From assembly GCF_963169125.1 (NCBI RefSeq), contig NC_084793.1:94879071-94943070 (forward strand): 64,000 nt of DNA, written 5' to 3'. Source of the DNA: Humulus lupulus (taxonomy: Eukaryota > Streptophyta > Magnoliopsida > Rosales > Cannabaceae). The notes under the pieces are model-generated. The model saw nothing but the letters and a program-made list of their open reading frames with translations, searched no databases and was not told the DNA's origin. Each line of letters opens with the position of its first letter. Positions within the stretch are counted from its first letter, which is position 1. The position numbers and the translations under genes were made by a program. Below, piece after piece: positions 1 through 10,460 of the stretch.

Positions 1-117
1 TATTAACATAAACATAATAATCATAACATAAACACTTACATTGGCGGTTAGATCCGGAGCTTGTGCATGTGTATCAAGGAGAACTTCATGGATATGAATT
101 GTGGCTCTGATACCAAT
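1..117 (-). mobile_element. Leader of family B gypsy element (runs off left edge)
   Basis: This short stretch lies just inside the 5' LTR of a minus-strand LTR retrotransposon whose body is left of the window. It is non-coding leader sequence; its only recognisable site is the tRNA primer-binding site next to the LTR. Confidence 0.6.
102..115 (-). promoter_or_regulatory. Primer-binding site, initiator tRNA-Met type
   Basis: The minus strand reads TGGTATCAGAGCCA two bases inside the LTR edge. This is the classical plant LTR-retrotransposon primer site matching the 3' end of initiator tRNA-Met. It fixes the orientation of the element: minus strand, with 118-1610 as its 5' LTR. Confidence 0.85.
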
Positions 118-1610
118 TGTAATGCCACGACTAATTCTAGACCTCAGACCATTAAAAACTACTAAACATAACTACTATATTGGAATACATACATACATAC
201 ATAAAATATTAGAACTTTATTAAAAATCCAAAATACGGTACGAAATGCAAAATAATGTATGGGTACCCATTGTTTAGTAAAAAAAACATAAAAAACACAA
301 ACTTTAATCAACCGTTTAAATACTAAGTGCAGAAATACATAAAAGATAAATTAAAAGACTTTGAACAACGTCATCCTTGATCTTCTCGCATTCCATTCAA
401 TCAATCCATCCCCAATACACATGCCAAGCTGCCACGAATCTGTCCCGCCTTCCAAGTTCATTTTCCTACTCCATCTAAAATAAAAGGAATGAGCCTAATG
501 CCCAGCAAGGAAAATCTACTAAAAACATATATTATAAATCATAAGACTATATCATAAAACATATACTATAAAACATATGACGTAAAAATGTATATCATAT
601 AGGACTACAATATTAATGGCCATTAACTTAGTACCGTGGTATATAATAAAACCATCTAGGTCCCCAGTCTACTAATCGAGGTAGGTTAGATCACAAAATA
701 GTATATGATAACCCATCTAGGTCCTCTGTCTACTAATCAAGGTAGGGTAAATCATAACTCTACTCCACGATAATGATAAAAACCTTGGGGTTTGCTATCT
801 AAGAAACTATAATCCCCAAGTGACTACAAAACATATTCATACATATAACATATCATATCACATAAACATATGATAACACATATATCTAACCTATTTTCCT
901 TACCAAAAAATCGGGATATTGGAGACAAGAACGGGATTGGAACACTCTTAAAACCAACAGTAAAAAGCATGAGTTTCTAAAGAAAAGTAGATTAAAAAGA
1001 AAACTAAACCATCAAAGTAGAAACTTACCGAAAACCTTAAGTGTTTTCATGTGCTTTCGCCCCTACCTATGTCCTATGCTTTTGTGCTTTCGTTTGTGCA
1101 AAGTCGATGTGTTTTATGTATCTCCCGTAGGTGATATATCAGCCCCTATAGCTGCAATATATCGGCATACGTTGATATATCAAACATGTTTTTGCTCTCT
1201 TTAAGAATATTTTGAATTTATCTAAACAACTTTGACTGAGTAAAACGTGATCCTAACAGCTGCTGGAAGGTTCTAGAGCCTCTAGATTTATCCTTTATTA
1301 AATTATTCATTCAAAATGCTTAAATCCTTAATAAACATGCTTGTGACAAGTGTCATGTTCTTATTAATTCTATCTAAACCTTAGGTTATAATAAATAATA
1401 TTTCTAGGACCAACTATATTAATCAAACCTTATGTTATAATTAATATTTCTAAACTATATGTTATACTTATAAAATCAATAACTGTTTCCATGAGTTTCC
1501 AACGAAAACTAAAATACTACAAGCTACTACTACAACCTACTGCTACTGCTACTACGACTGCTACTACTACTGCTACTGCTACTAGTTAAGTAAAATTCTA
1601 AGACACTACA
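118..1610 (-). mobile_element. LTR of gypsy family B, copy B1 (5' LTR)
   Basis: The LTR runs TG...CA. It aligns with two other copies in the window (39287-40744 and 50645-52565): all open with TGTAA-GAC/CCAC and TCTAGAC, share a block 'aatgagcctaatgcccagca', and end with 'ctaagtaaa(g/a)ttct...cta ca'. The primer site on its left makes it a 5' LTR rather than a solo LTR. On the right it interrupts the RNase H coding sequence of a chromovirus. Near 1131-1185 it holds degenerate GATATATC palindromes, which are more numerous in copy B3. Confidence 0.8.
1517..1583. repeat. CTA/CTG trinucleotide microsatellite
   Basis: Interrupted runs of cta, ctg and cga triplets sit near the end of LTR B1. The same position in copies B2 and B3 has shorter runs of cta/att triplets, so this is a length-variable site inside the LTR. 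Confidence 0.75.
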
Positions 1611-3028
1611 CTTGTATGGTGAGAAATGTGAAATATACACTGATCACAAGAGTTTGAAATACTTCTTCACGCAGAAGGACCTGAACAAGAGACAAAGGCA
1701 TTGGTTAGTGCTGGTGAAGGATTATGACTGTGAAATCCTTTACCACCCGGGGAAAGCCAATGTAGTGGAGGATGCCTTAAGCCGGAAGAGTCTAGGAAAA
1801 TTGTACAATGCCAGGCAGATATCCAGGGAGTTGGTAGAGGATATGACAAGAGCAGTTATTGACCTAGTAGTGAGCTAGTTTGCCAACATTACCCTCAAGT
1901 CTACTCTTTTGGAGAGGATCAAGGAAAGACAGTTGAGTGAGCCACAGTAGGGAAGGATTAGAGGGGATATCCTAACTGGAGTGGCTAGGGATTATACAAT
2001 GTCTTTCATGGGTTTATTGAGATACAAGGATCATATTTGTATTCCAATGGACACTGTATATGATGTTAGCTCACTTTCTACCATTGATAATGAACTACAT
2101 AGTTGAACAGTATGCAGATCTCTACGTGAGAGAGATAGTACGCCTTCATGGGACTCTGAGGTCTATCGTGTGAGATTGGGACCCTATCTTCACTTCCAAG
2201 TTTTGGGGAAGTTTACAGAAGGTGATGGGTACACAGCTGAAGTTCAGTACAACTTATCATCCTTAGATCGATGGTCAGTCAAAGAGAACCATCCAGATTC
2301 TGGAGGACATGCTAAGAGCATGTGTATTGGACTTTGAGAGGTCCTGGAGTAAATATTTGCCTCTGATAGAGTTTTCCTATAATAACAGCTACCAGTCGAC
2401 TATTGGGGTGGCTCCTTATGAGATGTTGTATGGTAGAAAGTGTAGATCGCCCATTCACTGAGATAAGATGGGTGAGAGGAAATATTTGGGTCCTAAGGTA
2501 GTTCAGAGGACCACTAAGCCTATTGAGAAGATTATAGCTCGGATGCTTGCTTCTCAAAGTAGATAGAAGAGCTATGTTGATCTCAAGCATAGAGATGTAG
2601 AGTTCCAGACTGTGGACTATGTCTTCCTTCGTGTTTCTCCATTAAGAAGGGTGAAGCGGTTTGGGAAGAAGGGCAAGCTAAGCCCTAGGTTTGTTGGACC
2701 ATTTGAGATCCTGGAGAGGATCGGTCAGGTAGCCTATATGTTGGCCTTACCCCCATCATTGTTTAGCGCACACAACGTATTTCATATTTTCATGTTGAGG
2801 AAGTATGTATTTGATGAGACTCATGTGTTGAGTTATGAGAATTTGGAATTGGAGACAGATTTATCCTATGTGGAGCAGCCAGTTCAGATTTTAGAGAGGA
2901 AGGACAAGGTCCTGAGGAACAAGACTATACCTTTGGTTAAGGTATTATGGAGGAAAAACAAGGTCGAGGAAGCGACCTAGGAGCTAGAGTCAGATATACA
3001 GAATCAGTATCCTGAGTTGCTCAGGTAA
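1611..3028 (+). pseudogene. Chromovirus (gypsy) pol remnant: RNase H, integrase, chromodomain (element A1)
   Basis: The 3' part of a Ty3/gypsy pol. RNase H comes first ([13 protein letters not shown], then the LNKRQRHW and DALSR signatures at 1612-1800). The H2C2 zinc finger and start of the integrase are largely deleted. Integrase resumes near 2100 with a VREIVRLHG block, the second catalytic Asp in 'SDWDPIF' and the Glu in 'ILEDMLRAC'. The first catalytic Asp region is lost. A chromodomain-like tail (LSYVEQPVQILERKD...VKVLW) lies at 2860-2980. It is clearly dead: in-frame stops in integrase, a frame change near 2570-2610, and a stop at 2978-2980 where the family has Trp. The 5' part of pol is cut off by LTR B1. 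The chromodomain points to a chromovirus, probably Tekay-like. Confidence 0.85.
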
Positions 3029-3051
3029 AATTTCGAGGATAAAATTCCTGT

Positions 3052-3063
3052 AAGGAGGGGATA
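3052..3063 (+). promoter_or_regulatory. Polypurine tract of element A1
   Basis: A purine run (aaggaggggata) lies two bases before the TGTAACG start of the LTR. This is the plus-strand primer of reverse transcription and shows that the LTR starting at 3066 is the 3' LTR of the pol remnant to its left. Confidence 0.8.
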
Positions 3064-3065
3064 GT

Positions 3066-3759
3066 TGTAACGTCCCAAATTACCTAATAAGGCTTAGTAC
3101 CTTGATTAGGGGGCCAGGATGGAAAATTATGAAAATTGTGTGATATATGTGTATCGTGATATGATTAAGTGAGTTATATTGTAATACAAATAGATTTGCA
3201 TGTTTAAGTTTATTAAATATGCATGTGGGCCCATTTCTTATTAGAAGGACAATTTTCGTAATTTGGCCCATTATGGGTATATTTGAAATATAAGTGCATA
3301 TATATGTTATTTGTGTGAGACCAAATTATTATAGGATATATTTGGGTTACTCGGCACGAGGCGATTTTAGGGAGCAAGTTAGCAGCAAAGTCACAACGGG
3401 ATCCAATACTCGACTCGGGGTGAGTCAAGGAGCAAGTTAGCAGCAAAGTCACAACGGGATCCAATACTCGACTCGGGGTGAGTCAAGGGGTATTTTGGGT
3501 ATTTAGCACATTACTAGGACATTGGGTAATGGGAATAAATATTTGAGGATATATTTGGAGTGAACGAGATTAGGAGGGAATTTTGGGGCTTTTGACTATT
3601 TTACCCTCGAGGACGTTTTTTTGGTACCCTGGGCCCTCAGGATTTACTTAGAGTTACTTGAACTCTAAGTAACCTCATAAATAGAAAACACTTGGAATGT
3701 TCAAACTCTCTCAACATTCTCTCTCTCTCTCAGCATACTCACTTCCTCCTAATTCCTTG
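3066..3759 (+). mobile_element. LTR family A, copy A1, left part (split by Tat1)
   Basis: Begins TGTAACGTCCCAAATTACC, followed by the 'taataaggct...ttgattag' block shared with copies A2 (minus strand, ending 27713) and A3 (41579). The sequence stops at the target-site duplication CCTTG (3755-3759) of the Tat1 insertion and continues at 18193. Removing Tat1 and one CCTTG restores a continuous LTR of about 2.47 kb. Confidence 0.85.
3372..3487. repeat. Perfect 58-bp tandem duplication in LTR A1
   Basis: Two identical 58-bp units starting 'gagcaagttagcagcaaagt' at 3372 and 3430. LTR copy A3 has a single diverged unit at the matching place (about 41788-41848), so this is a recent duplication private to A1. 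Confidence 0.9.
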
Positions 3760-4645
3760 TGTTTACCGAGTTTTTCGGAAACGAATAACTAACAGAATAA
3801 TAAAAAGATAAGAACTGTAGAAATACTGAAATGTAACTAAACAAACAGTGTTTTTACGTGGTTCAGGCGTTAACAAGCCCTAGTCCACGAGTCGATGTTA
3901 TTATATTTGGAAAAGATTACAGTAAGATGGCTGGTGCATAAGAACTTCACATGCTCACAATGTTTCTCTCGGGTTCTCTTGAAGAAGATGAAGCTAGAGA
4001 GATTTTAGTAGAGTTTTTGCTATATGATTTGTTCGTCCCTCCTCTTGTAAAATGAAGGGGTCTTTATAGCTAGGGTTTTGGATTAGGGTTTTTCTCTACG
4101 TACATGAGTTTTAATTACACCAGCCATAAATAGGGATACAATTACTGTAGTAGCATGGCTACAAGACTCTATGTGGGTATATTTACGTGAAAGTATGGGG
4201 AACACACAAAGTCAGCCGTCTTTTCCAAGTTGTCAGCGGAACAGTAGGCGAAAAGGTACCCTTAGGCGTGCTGGGATGTGTGCGGCTTTGACCTGACGGG
4301 CGTGTCAGGCGGGATCCTGTGTCAGGCGGATATCATTCCAAATATGCCTCCTCCAGGACTCGACCGTTTGGCTTTGTTCCGTGCGAGGCACGGAACTGCT
4401 TCCGCGGAGACCACTCGAAGAGCTTCTCCTGGAAGGAGCTTCCCCGATGGATACTCCTTCGGGAGTCCGGGAGAGTTGACGAGTTTCCGTATGGTGTTTG
4501 CTTGGAAGAGTAATCCGGACACCAAGCGGGAGAGGTGAAGCCTTTCTGTATATCCGCGAGCTCTGGTCACCTATCGTGAAAGACATCGATAATTCTGTTT
4601 CCCCGAGGCCATCAATCTAAACGCTATCCGGAAATCTGGATAACA
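3760..4645 (-). repeat. Tat1 3' LTR
   Basis: 886 bp, reading TGTTTACCGAG...GATAACA on the plus strand. Matches 17302-18187 at a constant offset of 13,542 with one substitution seen. A minus-strand TATA-like hexamer (TATAAA, 4063-4068) marks the promoter region in both copies. Short reading frames near 4278-4586 occur identically in both LTRs and carry no recognisable protein, so I do not call them genes. Confidence 0.95.
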
Positions 4646-4658
4646 TTTACCCCCCAAG
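4646..4658 (-). promoter_or_regulatory. Tat1 polypurine tract at the 3' LTR
   Basis: The minus strand reads CCTTGGGGGGTAAA directly against the start of the 3' LTR. This is the expected position and composition of the plus-strand primer. A near-copy of its core sits inside the element at 10773-10783. Confidence 0.8.
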
Positions 4659-5388
4659 GTCACAGAGCTTTGAGGGATCCGGGAGCCTGTACAATCGGTT
4701 TCTTAGATTAGGCGAGGGGGCACCTTCTGTGTTCCCGGAAGGGTTCCTTTTTCCCGCCTGAGTGTTAGTATGGAAAAGAAAGAGAATTTCTTCTGTTTGA
4801 GATCAAGTACTCAAGTGCGGCAAGGACCACGTGTCATTCTGGGAATGGTTCTGCGACCAAGACGTGTGCGTGAGGCGACTGGTTGAGTATGCGTACGTCA
4901 GTCATCTAACTAATGATTTGACGGTTTTTAATGGTACTCCGGGCCCGAGGTGGTGTAATGATGGGAAATAAATACTTTATTCCCATCCGAGGAGTCATAA
5001 ATAGGATCGTCGCTTCCTCTCCAGCCGTTGGATCTGATGCACACGGAATGGGAAGATCGGGACCGTCCACTTGAGGAATTCGAAACGGCCTCTTCCCTGC
5101 TATAAAAACGAGGGAAAGGACCTTTCTTCCTCTTTACGCTTTTAGATTCTCCATCTTTAGGATTTTCAGATTTCCAAACCTTCGAACTCTCAGGCTTCCC
5201 AGCTTACGTTCCCCCGAACTTGCCATTTCTTTTGGTAAGTATCTGGAAACTTTTCTTTTTAATTTGGCAGTGGGTTTATTCCCGAAGTTCCTGGTTTGAA
5301 TCGCCGTTCGTCTTTGCAGCTTTTACTTCTCGCGATCGTGCTGTGCAGTGATCCAGTTACTCCCTCAACCTCCAACTACCCGAACATC
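4659..5388 (+). promoter_or_regulatory. Promoter and untranslated exons of the Tat1 antisense gene
   Basis: Between the 3' LTR and the antisense gene lies a plus-strand promoter-like region. It has a G-box core CACGTG (4828-4833), a TATA box 'tataaaa' at 5101-5107, and then intron-like signals: donor-like 'ggtaagtatc' near 5235, acceptor-like 'ttgcag' near 5320, and donor 'cagtaagta' at 5389-5395. Tat2 has a CACGTG and a TATA box at the same relative place. The promoter is inferred from motifs and position only. Confidence 0.55.
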
Positions 5389-8300
5389 AGTAAGTATTTC
5401 TACTTTGCTCTTTCCTCCCAAACCTTAGGTTGTTGGTAGTTGTTAGAGTAGAGGTTTCTGCCATTATTGCTTATGTGCATTTGTGAATAGGGCTTTGGTA
5501 GGCATGTGATTGATTGTGAGTCGATAAGTAGCCTTTTCTGCATGTTTTGGCGATTTGCGTTTGGAAAGTCGTCCCGTGTTTTGCTGTTTTAGGGCATAAG
5601 CATGAACGCCTTTAGGGTGTCTTTCTCTGGAAAAACACTTCTTTTGGTGGGCTTAGGCTCGGGGTCTGAGTCTGGTTCCTTGCTGTCCTTCGGGTGGCAT
5701 GGTGCCAATCCCTCGGTAAGCTCGGTGGGAGCCTCTCCAAGCAGTTTTCGAGGAGGGTCTCCCCGACGCCTTTGATACCACTAGGGTATGACAAGGGTGC
5801 TGACTGCTTAGAGTGTTTTCTTCTTTCTTTTCTTTTGTCCAGTGACGAACATCTCGAAGGAACAACTCCTTTCTGCGGGGGAGGCTGATTCTGCCCAAGA
5901 GAAGGGCTCTCCTGTCGCTGGTGGAAAGGGGAAAGGAAAAGCGAAAGCGGTCGCGGCTAGCCCACCAACCTCCAATAGTTCCATCTGGGAGATGGACCAA
6001 AAACCGAACCTTTTCAGGAATTATGGCATGCTGGAGCTGTATTCCTCTGAGGCAGGCCTGAAGAACATCCCAGGTCTGATGTGGCACCGTCTGTCGGTGC
6101 TGGGCGAGTCAGCTAGCCAGAGCCACGAGGGCTTTGGTGCCTGGAGTTGGGCACACATAGTGTGCGGAGCGCACTTGCCCCTAAGGAGTTACTTCGCCAA
6201 TTTCTGTGTGAAGGCGGGGATTGCCCCCTTCCAGTTAATTCCTCCCAGTTACAAGCTCTTAGCGGGGTGGTTCATCTTTTGCAAGTCCCGGAGACTGGAA
6301 GCTCCTACCCCGGAGGAGGTGCTGTACTTTTATGGGTTGAAGTCTCAGCCTATGAGGGGTCACTCAAACAAGGTGGGGTTTTACAGGCTAGAAAGGCACC
6401 CGGATGTGATGTGCCCCACTTGTCATACCGCGAGGGTTCCAGACCTCCGGGAATACTGGTTCCTGACGACTGGCTTCCCGCTGAAGAGGGTGCCAGCTCT
6501 ATCTTTGGATTTCAAAATCCCTGGTAAGTGTTTCCTCTTTTCCTTTTCAACTTTGTTTCTTTGTGTTTGATTTGCCTTTTGGGAGGATCTCTAACGCTTG
6601 TATTTGATTTTTGCAGAAGTCGTTCCGCGGACACCTCGCTGCGCGGAGATGATAAGGAGGTCCAAGTTCTACGAAGGGCTTTCCGAGGAAGAGTTGAGAG
6701 TGGAGGGACTTGTGACCTCCGAATCGTTGAGGGAGTATGGGTTACTCGCCTCCTTCCAAAATATCGAGCCAGTAAGTGGTAGGGGGCAGACTCAGGTGTC
6801 GGCTGACATCCGGGAGCAGATTGCCCTGGAGCTGTCTAAGGTGATCACCCAAGCCGCTCGGGACGAAAATACTCTTTCTCCTAGTTGGGCGGAGAGGTTC
6901 CCCGACCCCCAGCCGGAGGGAGAGGAGATCGAGGCTCGCCACGCCGCGGCTTACCCTAACGAAGGGGCTCCGGGGGCTAGTTCCTCCGGGAGAGGTAAGA
7001 CTAGTTTTCGATTGATCCACACCCCCAGCCTGTCTGAAGTTTCCCAAACCTCTCAGATGGGGTTTGATCCTCGTTTCCTTAGGCTAGATCCGCGTAGGAT
7101 ACCTTTCGACAGGTACTGTGATAGGGTAGATGAGCTCCTCTGGTGTCTGAGTGATGGTAGTCTGCCAGAAGGTGTCATCATGGTTGACCCTTCTTCTCTC
7201 AGCATGTTCTTCCCGGACTTCAAGGAGTACGGGAGCTTCCTGGAGCAGGAAGCGATGTTTTGTTTTGCTCGGGGAAGGCCATCCACGTTTCTCGTGCATG
7301 GTCGTCCCTTTCAAACTTTTCTTTTTCTTGTTTCTTGTTCCCTGCTGGCGGGCTTGCTTGTACTTTTATGTTGCTGACTGTCTTGTCTTCCGCTTATCTT
7401 CTTTCTCATTTCTTGTTGGTTCGTTAACCTTGCTTTGTACGTTTCTTGCAGAGTATCCCGAAGCCAAGATGTTGGGGAGGGTTACTTTGCTTATTAAGAA
7501 GGCTGCCACCAGCCAGGACCCGCCCACGGGGAAAGGACGGAAGCCCAAGGCTGGTAGGGGAGGTAAGGCTGCCTCCCCCAAGAAGACAAGTGGCGAGGCG
7601 CAAGCGTCTCCGAGGGTAGAGAAGTCCCCTGCTGAAGGGCCTTCCGAGACTATGATGGTCTCGAGTAGCAGTAGCGACGGGGAAGGGCTTGTGTTCCCCG
7701 TGAGGACAACTGGGGTGAGCAAGCGTCCCGGAGGAGATGCTGAGGGTGCTAAGAACAAACGCCTTAGACACTCTTCTCCCGGTCGAAGGCAACAACAACA
7801 GCAACGACAGCAATCACAACTACAACAACAGCAGCAATAGGAACAAGAGAGACAATCACCAACGCCGCAGCAGCAGCAACAGCAACATCCAAACCAGCAG
7901 CAGCAACAAGGGCAATTACTTCTGCTACCGCAGCAGCAAAAGCAACAGACCGGGGCCTTAATACCCCGGCTGCCTCCTCCTCCAGTCCAAAGGGGGTCCA
8001 CCCTTCCGGGGTCTCCGTCTTCTCAGACAACCAATCTTCCCCTGCCTGGCCTGAAGTTCCACTTTCCGCGGAAGCCGACCAGTTTTCCCGCTGCCCTCCT
8101 GGAGGGTGTAAGACGGGCCGATAGTTTTTTGAAGAGGCGGCTAGAGGCGGAGAAGGCCGTTACTCAGGGAAGGGCAGATAACTTGTCTGCCGTGAAGAGG
8201 GCTGAGCTGGCCGAGGGGGTGAGATCTCCTCACCCGGCCGGAGCGGTTCTGGATGGTCCAGCCTTGGAGAAGAGGCTGGTGCCTAGGCTTGGACGTGCAT

Positions 8301-9536
8301 TGGCGCCGTTCGGAGCTGAGATGATGGAGGACATGGCCCTGAGCTTATGCGAGCTCAATTCTGAGAAATGGGCCATCAGTAGCAGCAAGGATCCGCTGTT
8401 GCTGACACACGCTGTGAAGCAGCAACTGTCCGGGGTAAGCCGTCAGTTGTTATTTTTTGGGATCACCTCTCTTTTGGTCCGGCTTTAGCTCATTCGGTTG
8501 TCTTTCCTTGCAGGCCTCTATGATCGCGGAACGCTCGTTCCGGGAGGTTGGTGCAGCTCTGGTTCAGCTGGAGGAGAGCCAGCTGGCTCGCCAGGCCTTG
8601 GAGGCGGAGAAACAGAAGCTGACCCAACAGGCCTTGGGGGCTTCGGAGAAGATTGATCAGGCCCGGCGCACGGCTGAAGAAGAGGCGGAGAAGAAATATC
8701 TTGCCAAATATCAAGAGTACCGGGCCAAGGCAGAGAATGAGTTTAGACAGCGGTCGGATGGGATTAAGACCGAAAACTCCAAGCTCCGGGAAGAGCTGTC
8801 CCAAGCCAAGGTGGAGAAAGATACCCTGGAAGCCCGCTTGCAATCAAAGAACGATCTCCTCCTTAAGCGGCAAGAGGAATATTCCACTCTTCAGAGTAAG
8901 CTGCACGACGAGGAGCAACTCCATAAGAGGAGCAGGGATCTCGTGTCTATGCTTCAGTTGGGGCTCGCCGAGAAGGATAAAGAGATCGGGGCTTTGCAAT
9001 TCACTGCCAGGGGGCATGTGACCGAGAAGCAATCCGTGCTGAACCAAAATAGGGAGCAGCGCAAGGCGATTGATTCTCTTAAGGGGGAGCGGGATGCCTC
9101 CAAGGCCGAAATGGAAAAATTGAGGGCCCAACTAACTGCCGCGGAAGCACAGCTGGCAACCTCCGAGGCGGAGCGGTTGAAGGAGAAGGAGGATGCTGAG
9201 GTGATACTGAACAGGACTATTAATATATCGCATGTGGTCCTCATGCATCAACTCTGGAAAGTGAACCCGGAGGTGTTAGGCTATCTGGGAGATGATGCCG
9301 AAGCCATGAGGGAGAAGCTACTCGTGTGGGATCAGGGCCCAGAGGCGTATGTCCAAACTTATAACATTGACGATCGTGCTGAAGCTCCTGAGGCGGGAGA
9401 TCCCGGAGAGGCGGGGACTTCTGAACCTTCTCATGACCAAATTCCTCCTTCCAATGAGCCGACTCCGCCAGCCTCAGCTGAAACAGATGCCCCCGAAGCT
9501 GCGGTCGTGGACGCTGTAGTTACCCCCAATGCTTGA
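5389..9536 (+). CDS. Tat1 antisense gene: spliced coiled-coil protein of unknown function (one internal stop)
   Basis: A spliced gene on the strand opposite gag-pol. Exons: 5843-6523, 6617-7300, 7452-8434, 8514-9536. Introns 6524-6616, 7301-7451 and 8435-8513 are GT-AG and keep the frame, with phases 1, 1 and 0. The second donor (GTCGTC) is weak. The start may be split: an exon ending in A at 5389 joined to TG at 5843 would make an ATG. The first exon encodes a globular domain (AWSWAHIVCGAHLPLRSYF, then APFQLIPPSYKLLAGW and PTPEEVLYFYGLK) resembling the plant 'putative gypsy-type transposon' domain. The third exon is basic, Ser-rich, then Gln-rich. The last is a long coiled coil with an acidic Pro-rich tail ending TPNA. 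An in-frame TAG at 7838-7840 in the Gln tract interrupts it; the frame then stays open. Tat2 carries a homologue with the same intron phases. Function unknown. Confidence 0.75.
7788..7950 (+). repeat. CAA/CAG-rich tract coding for polyglutamine
   Basis: Runs of caa, cag and related codons in exon 3 of the Tat1 antisense gene, giving a Gln-rich stretch with scattered His, Asn and Pro. The opposite strand gives a spurious Cys-rich reading frame. The premature TAG of the gene (7838-7840) lies here and is one C-to-T change from a Gln codon. Tat2 lacks the tract. Confidence 0.85.
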
Positions 9537-9959
9537 AGGGGTTTTATCTTTAATTATTTTTCATTTTGAGTTTTTCATTGCGGACATTTTTACCATAATC
9601 ATAGCATTCTCCTTTCTTTTCTGCCGAGTTCTTTATTTATCCTTGCGCTTAGGGTAGACATTTATACGGTAGAAACTGTTGTAGGGGCGTATGGGGTTTT
9701 GGTTCCAACGGCCAAAACCTATGCACTTCCCACTTGAAGCTTTAACGGATGATGTCTTTTTCCCATGTAGTTTCTAGGTTACGAAGGTTTCCTGGTTCCA
9801 ACGGCCAGGCTCCTTTCACCGTACTTTATCTTTCCTGAGGCAAATAGCCAATCCAGGGACTTGTAGTTATACTGTTCGCTGGGATTGCTAAGGTGAGTCG
9901 TTCCATTGTTTGGAACGGGAGTTCTTTTGGTGAGCGTCGCTAGACTTAAGGTTAGATCT
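9537..9959. other. 3' region of Tat1 antisense gene
   Basis: AT-rich sequence after the TGA at 9534-9536, probably the 3' untranslated region and transcript end of the antisense gene. No further coding sequence is recognised. Confidence 0.4.
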
Positions 9960-10460
9960 TTGCGAAGCAAAACTAACTGTTGTTGCGAACCTCATTGTGG
10001 CTGACTTCAGGGACCTGGCATGGAGCCCTGCGAGGCAAGGCTTATTGCTGTTGGGGAAATCGCCACGCCCACCAGGTGTGATCCTGGAGCAGGGGCTTTG
10101 CGAAGCAAAGCCGGCTGTGAGTGGGGGGATCAAGTATGTCTGCTTCTGGAGCTGAAACTTGCAATGGCCATGGAGCTTGCCATGCATTATTTTGTGAGAT
10201 CCGGAGTTGGAGCCTGCGAAGCAAGGCTTACAACCGTCGCGGATCTTGCCATCTTTCGCCTCGCTGGACCCGGAGCTGGAGCTTGCGAAGCAACGCTCTA
10301 CAGCGCTCGCGGATCTTGCCATCTTTCGCCTTGCGGGATCCGGAGCTGGAGCTTGCGAAGCAAAGCTCTACAGCGCTCGCGGATCTTGCCATCTTTCGCC
10401 TTGCGGGACCCGGAGCTGGAGCTTGCGAAGCAAAGCTCTACAGCGATCGCGGAGAATTCT
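9960..10460. repeat. 70-bp tandem array at the convergent junction of Tat1
   Basis: Three well-matched 70-bp units start at 10238, 10308 and 10378, with a partial one at 10448. Degenerate units carrying the same 'tgcgaagcaa(a/g)' core lie leftwards to about 9960. Each unit contains 'gagcttgcgaagcaaagctc' or a near match, which can fold into a short hairpin. The array lies between the end of the antisense gene (+) and the end of pol (-). The open frames across it on both strands are by-products of the repeats. Confidence 0.9.

Noticed and set aside
4278..4586. Small reading frames on both strands in the Tat1 LTRs (also at 17820-18128)
   Set aside because: They are identical because the LTRs are identical, have no recognisable domain, and several overlap each other on opposite strands.
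7366..8001. Cys-rich reading frame on the minus strand
   Set aside because: It is the complement of the CAA/CAG-rich polyglutamine tract of the antisense gene; its cysteines come from the repeat, not from a protein family.
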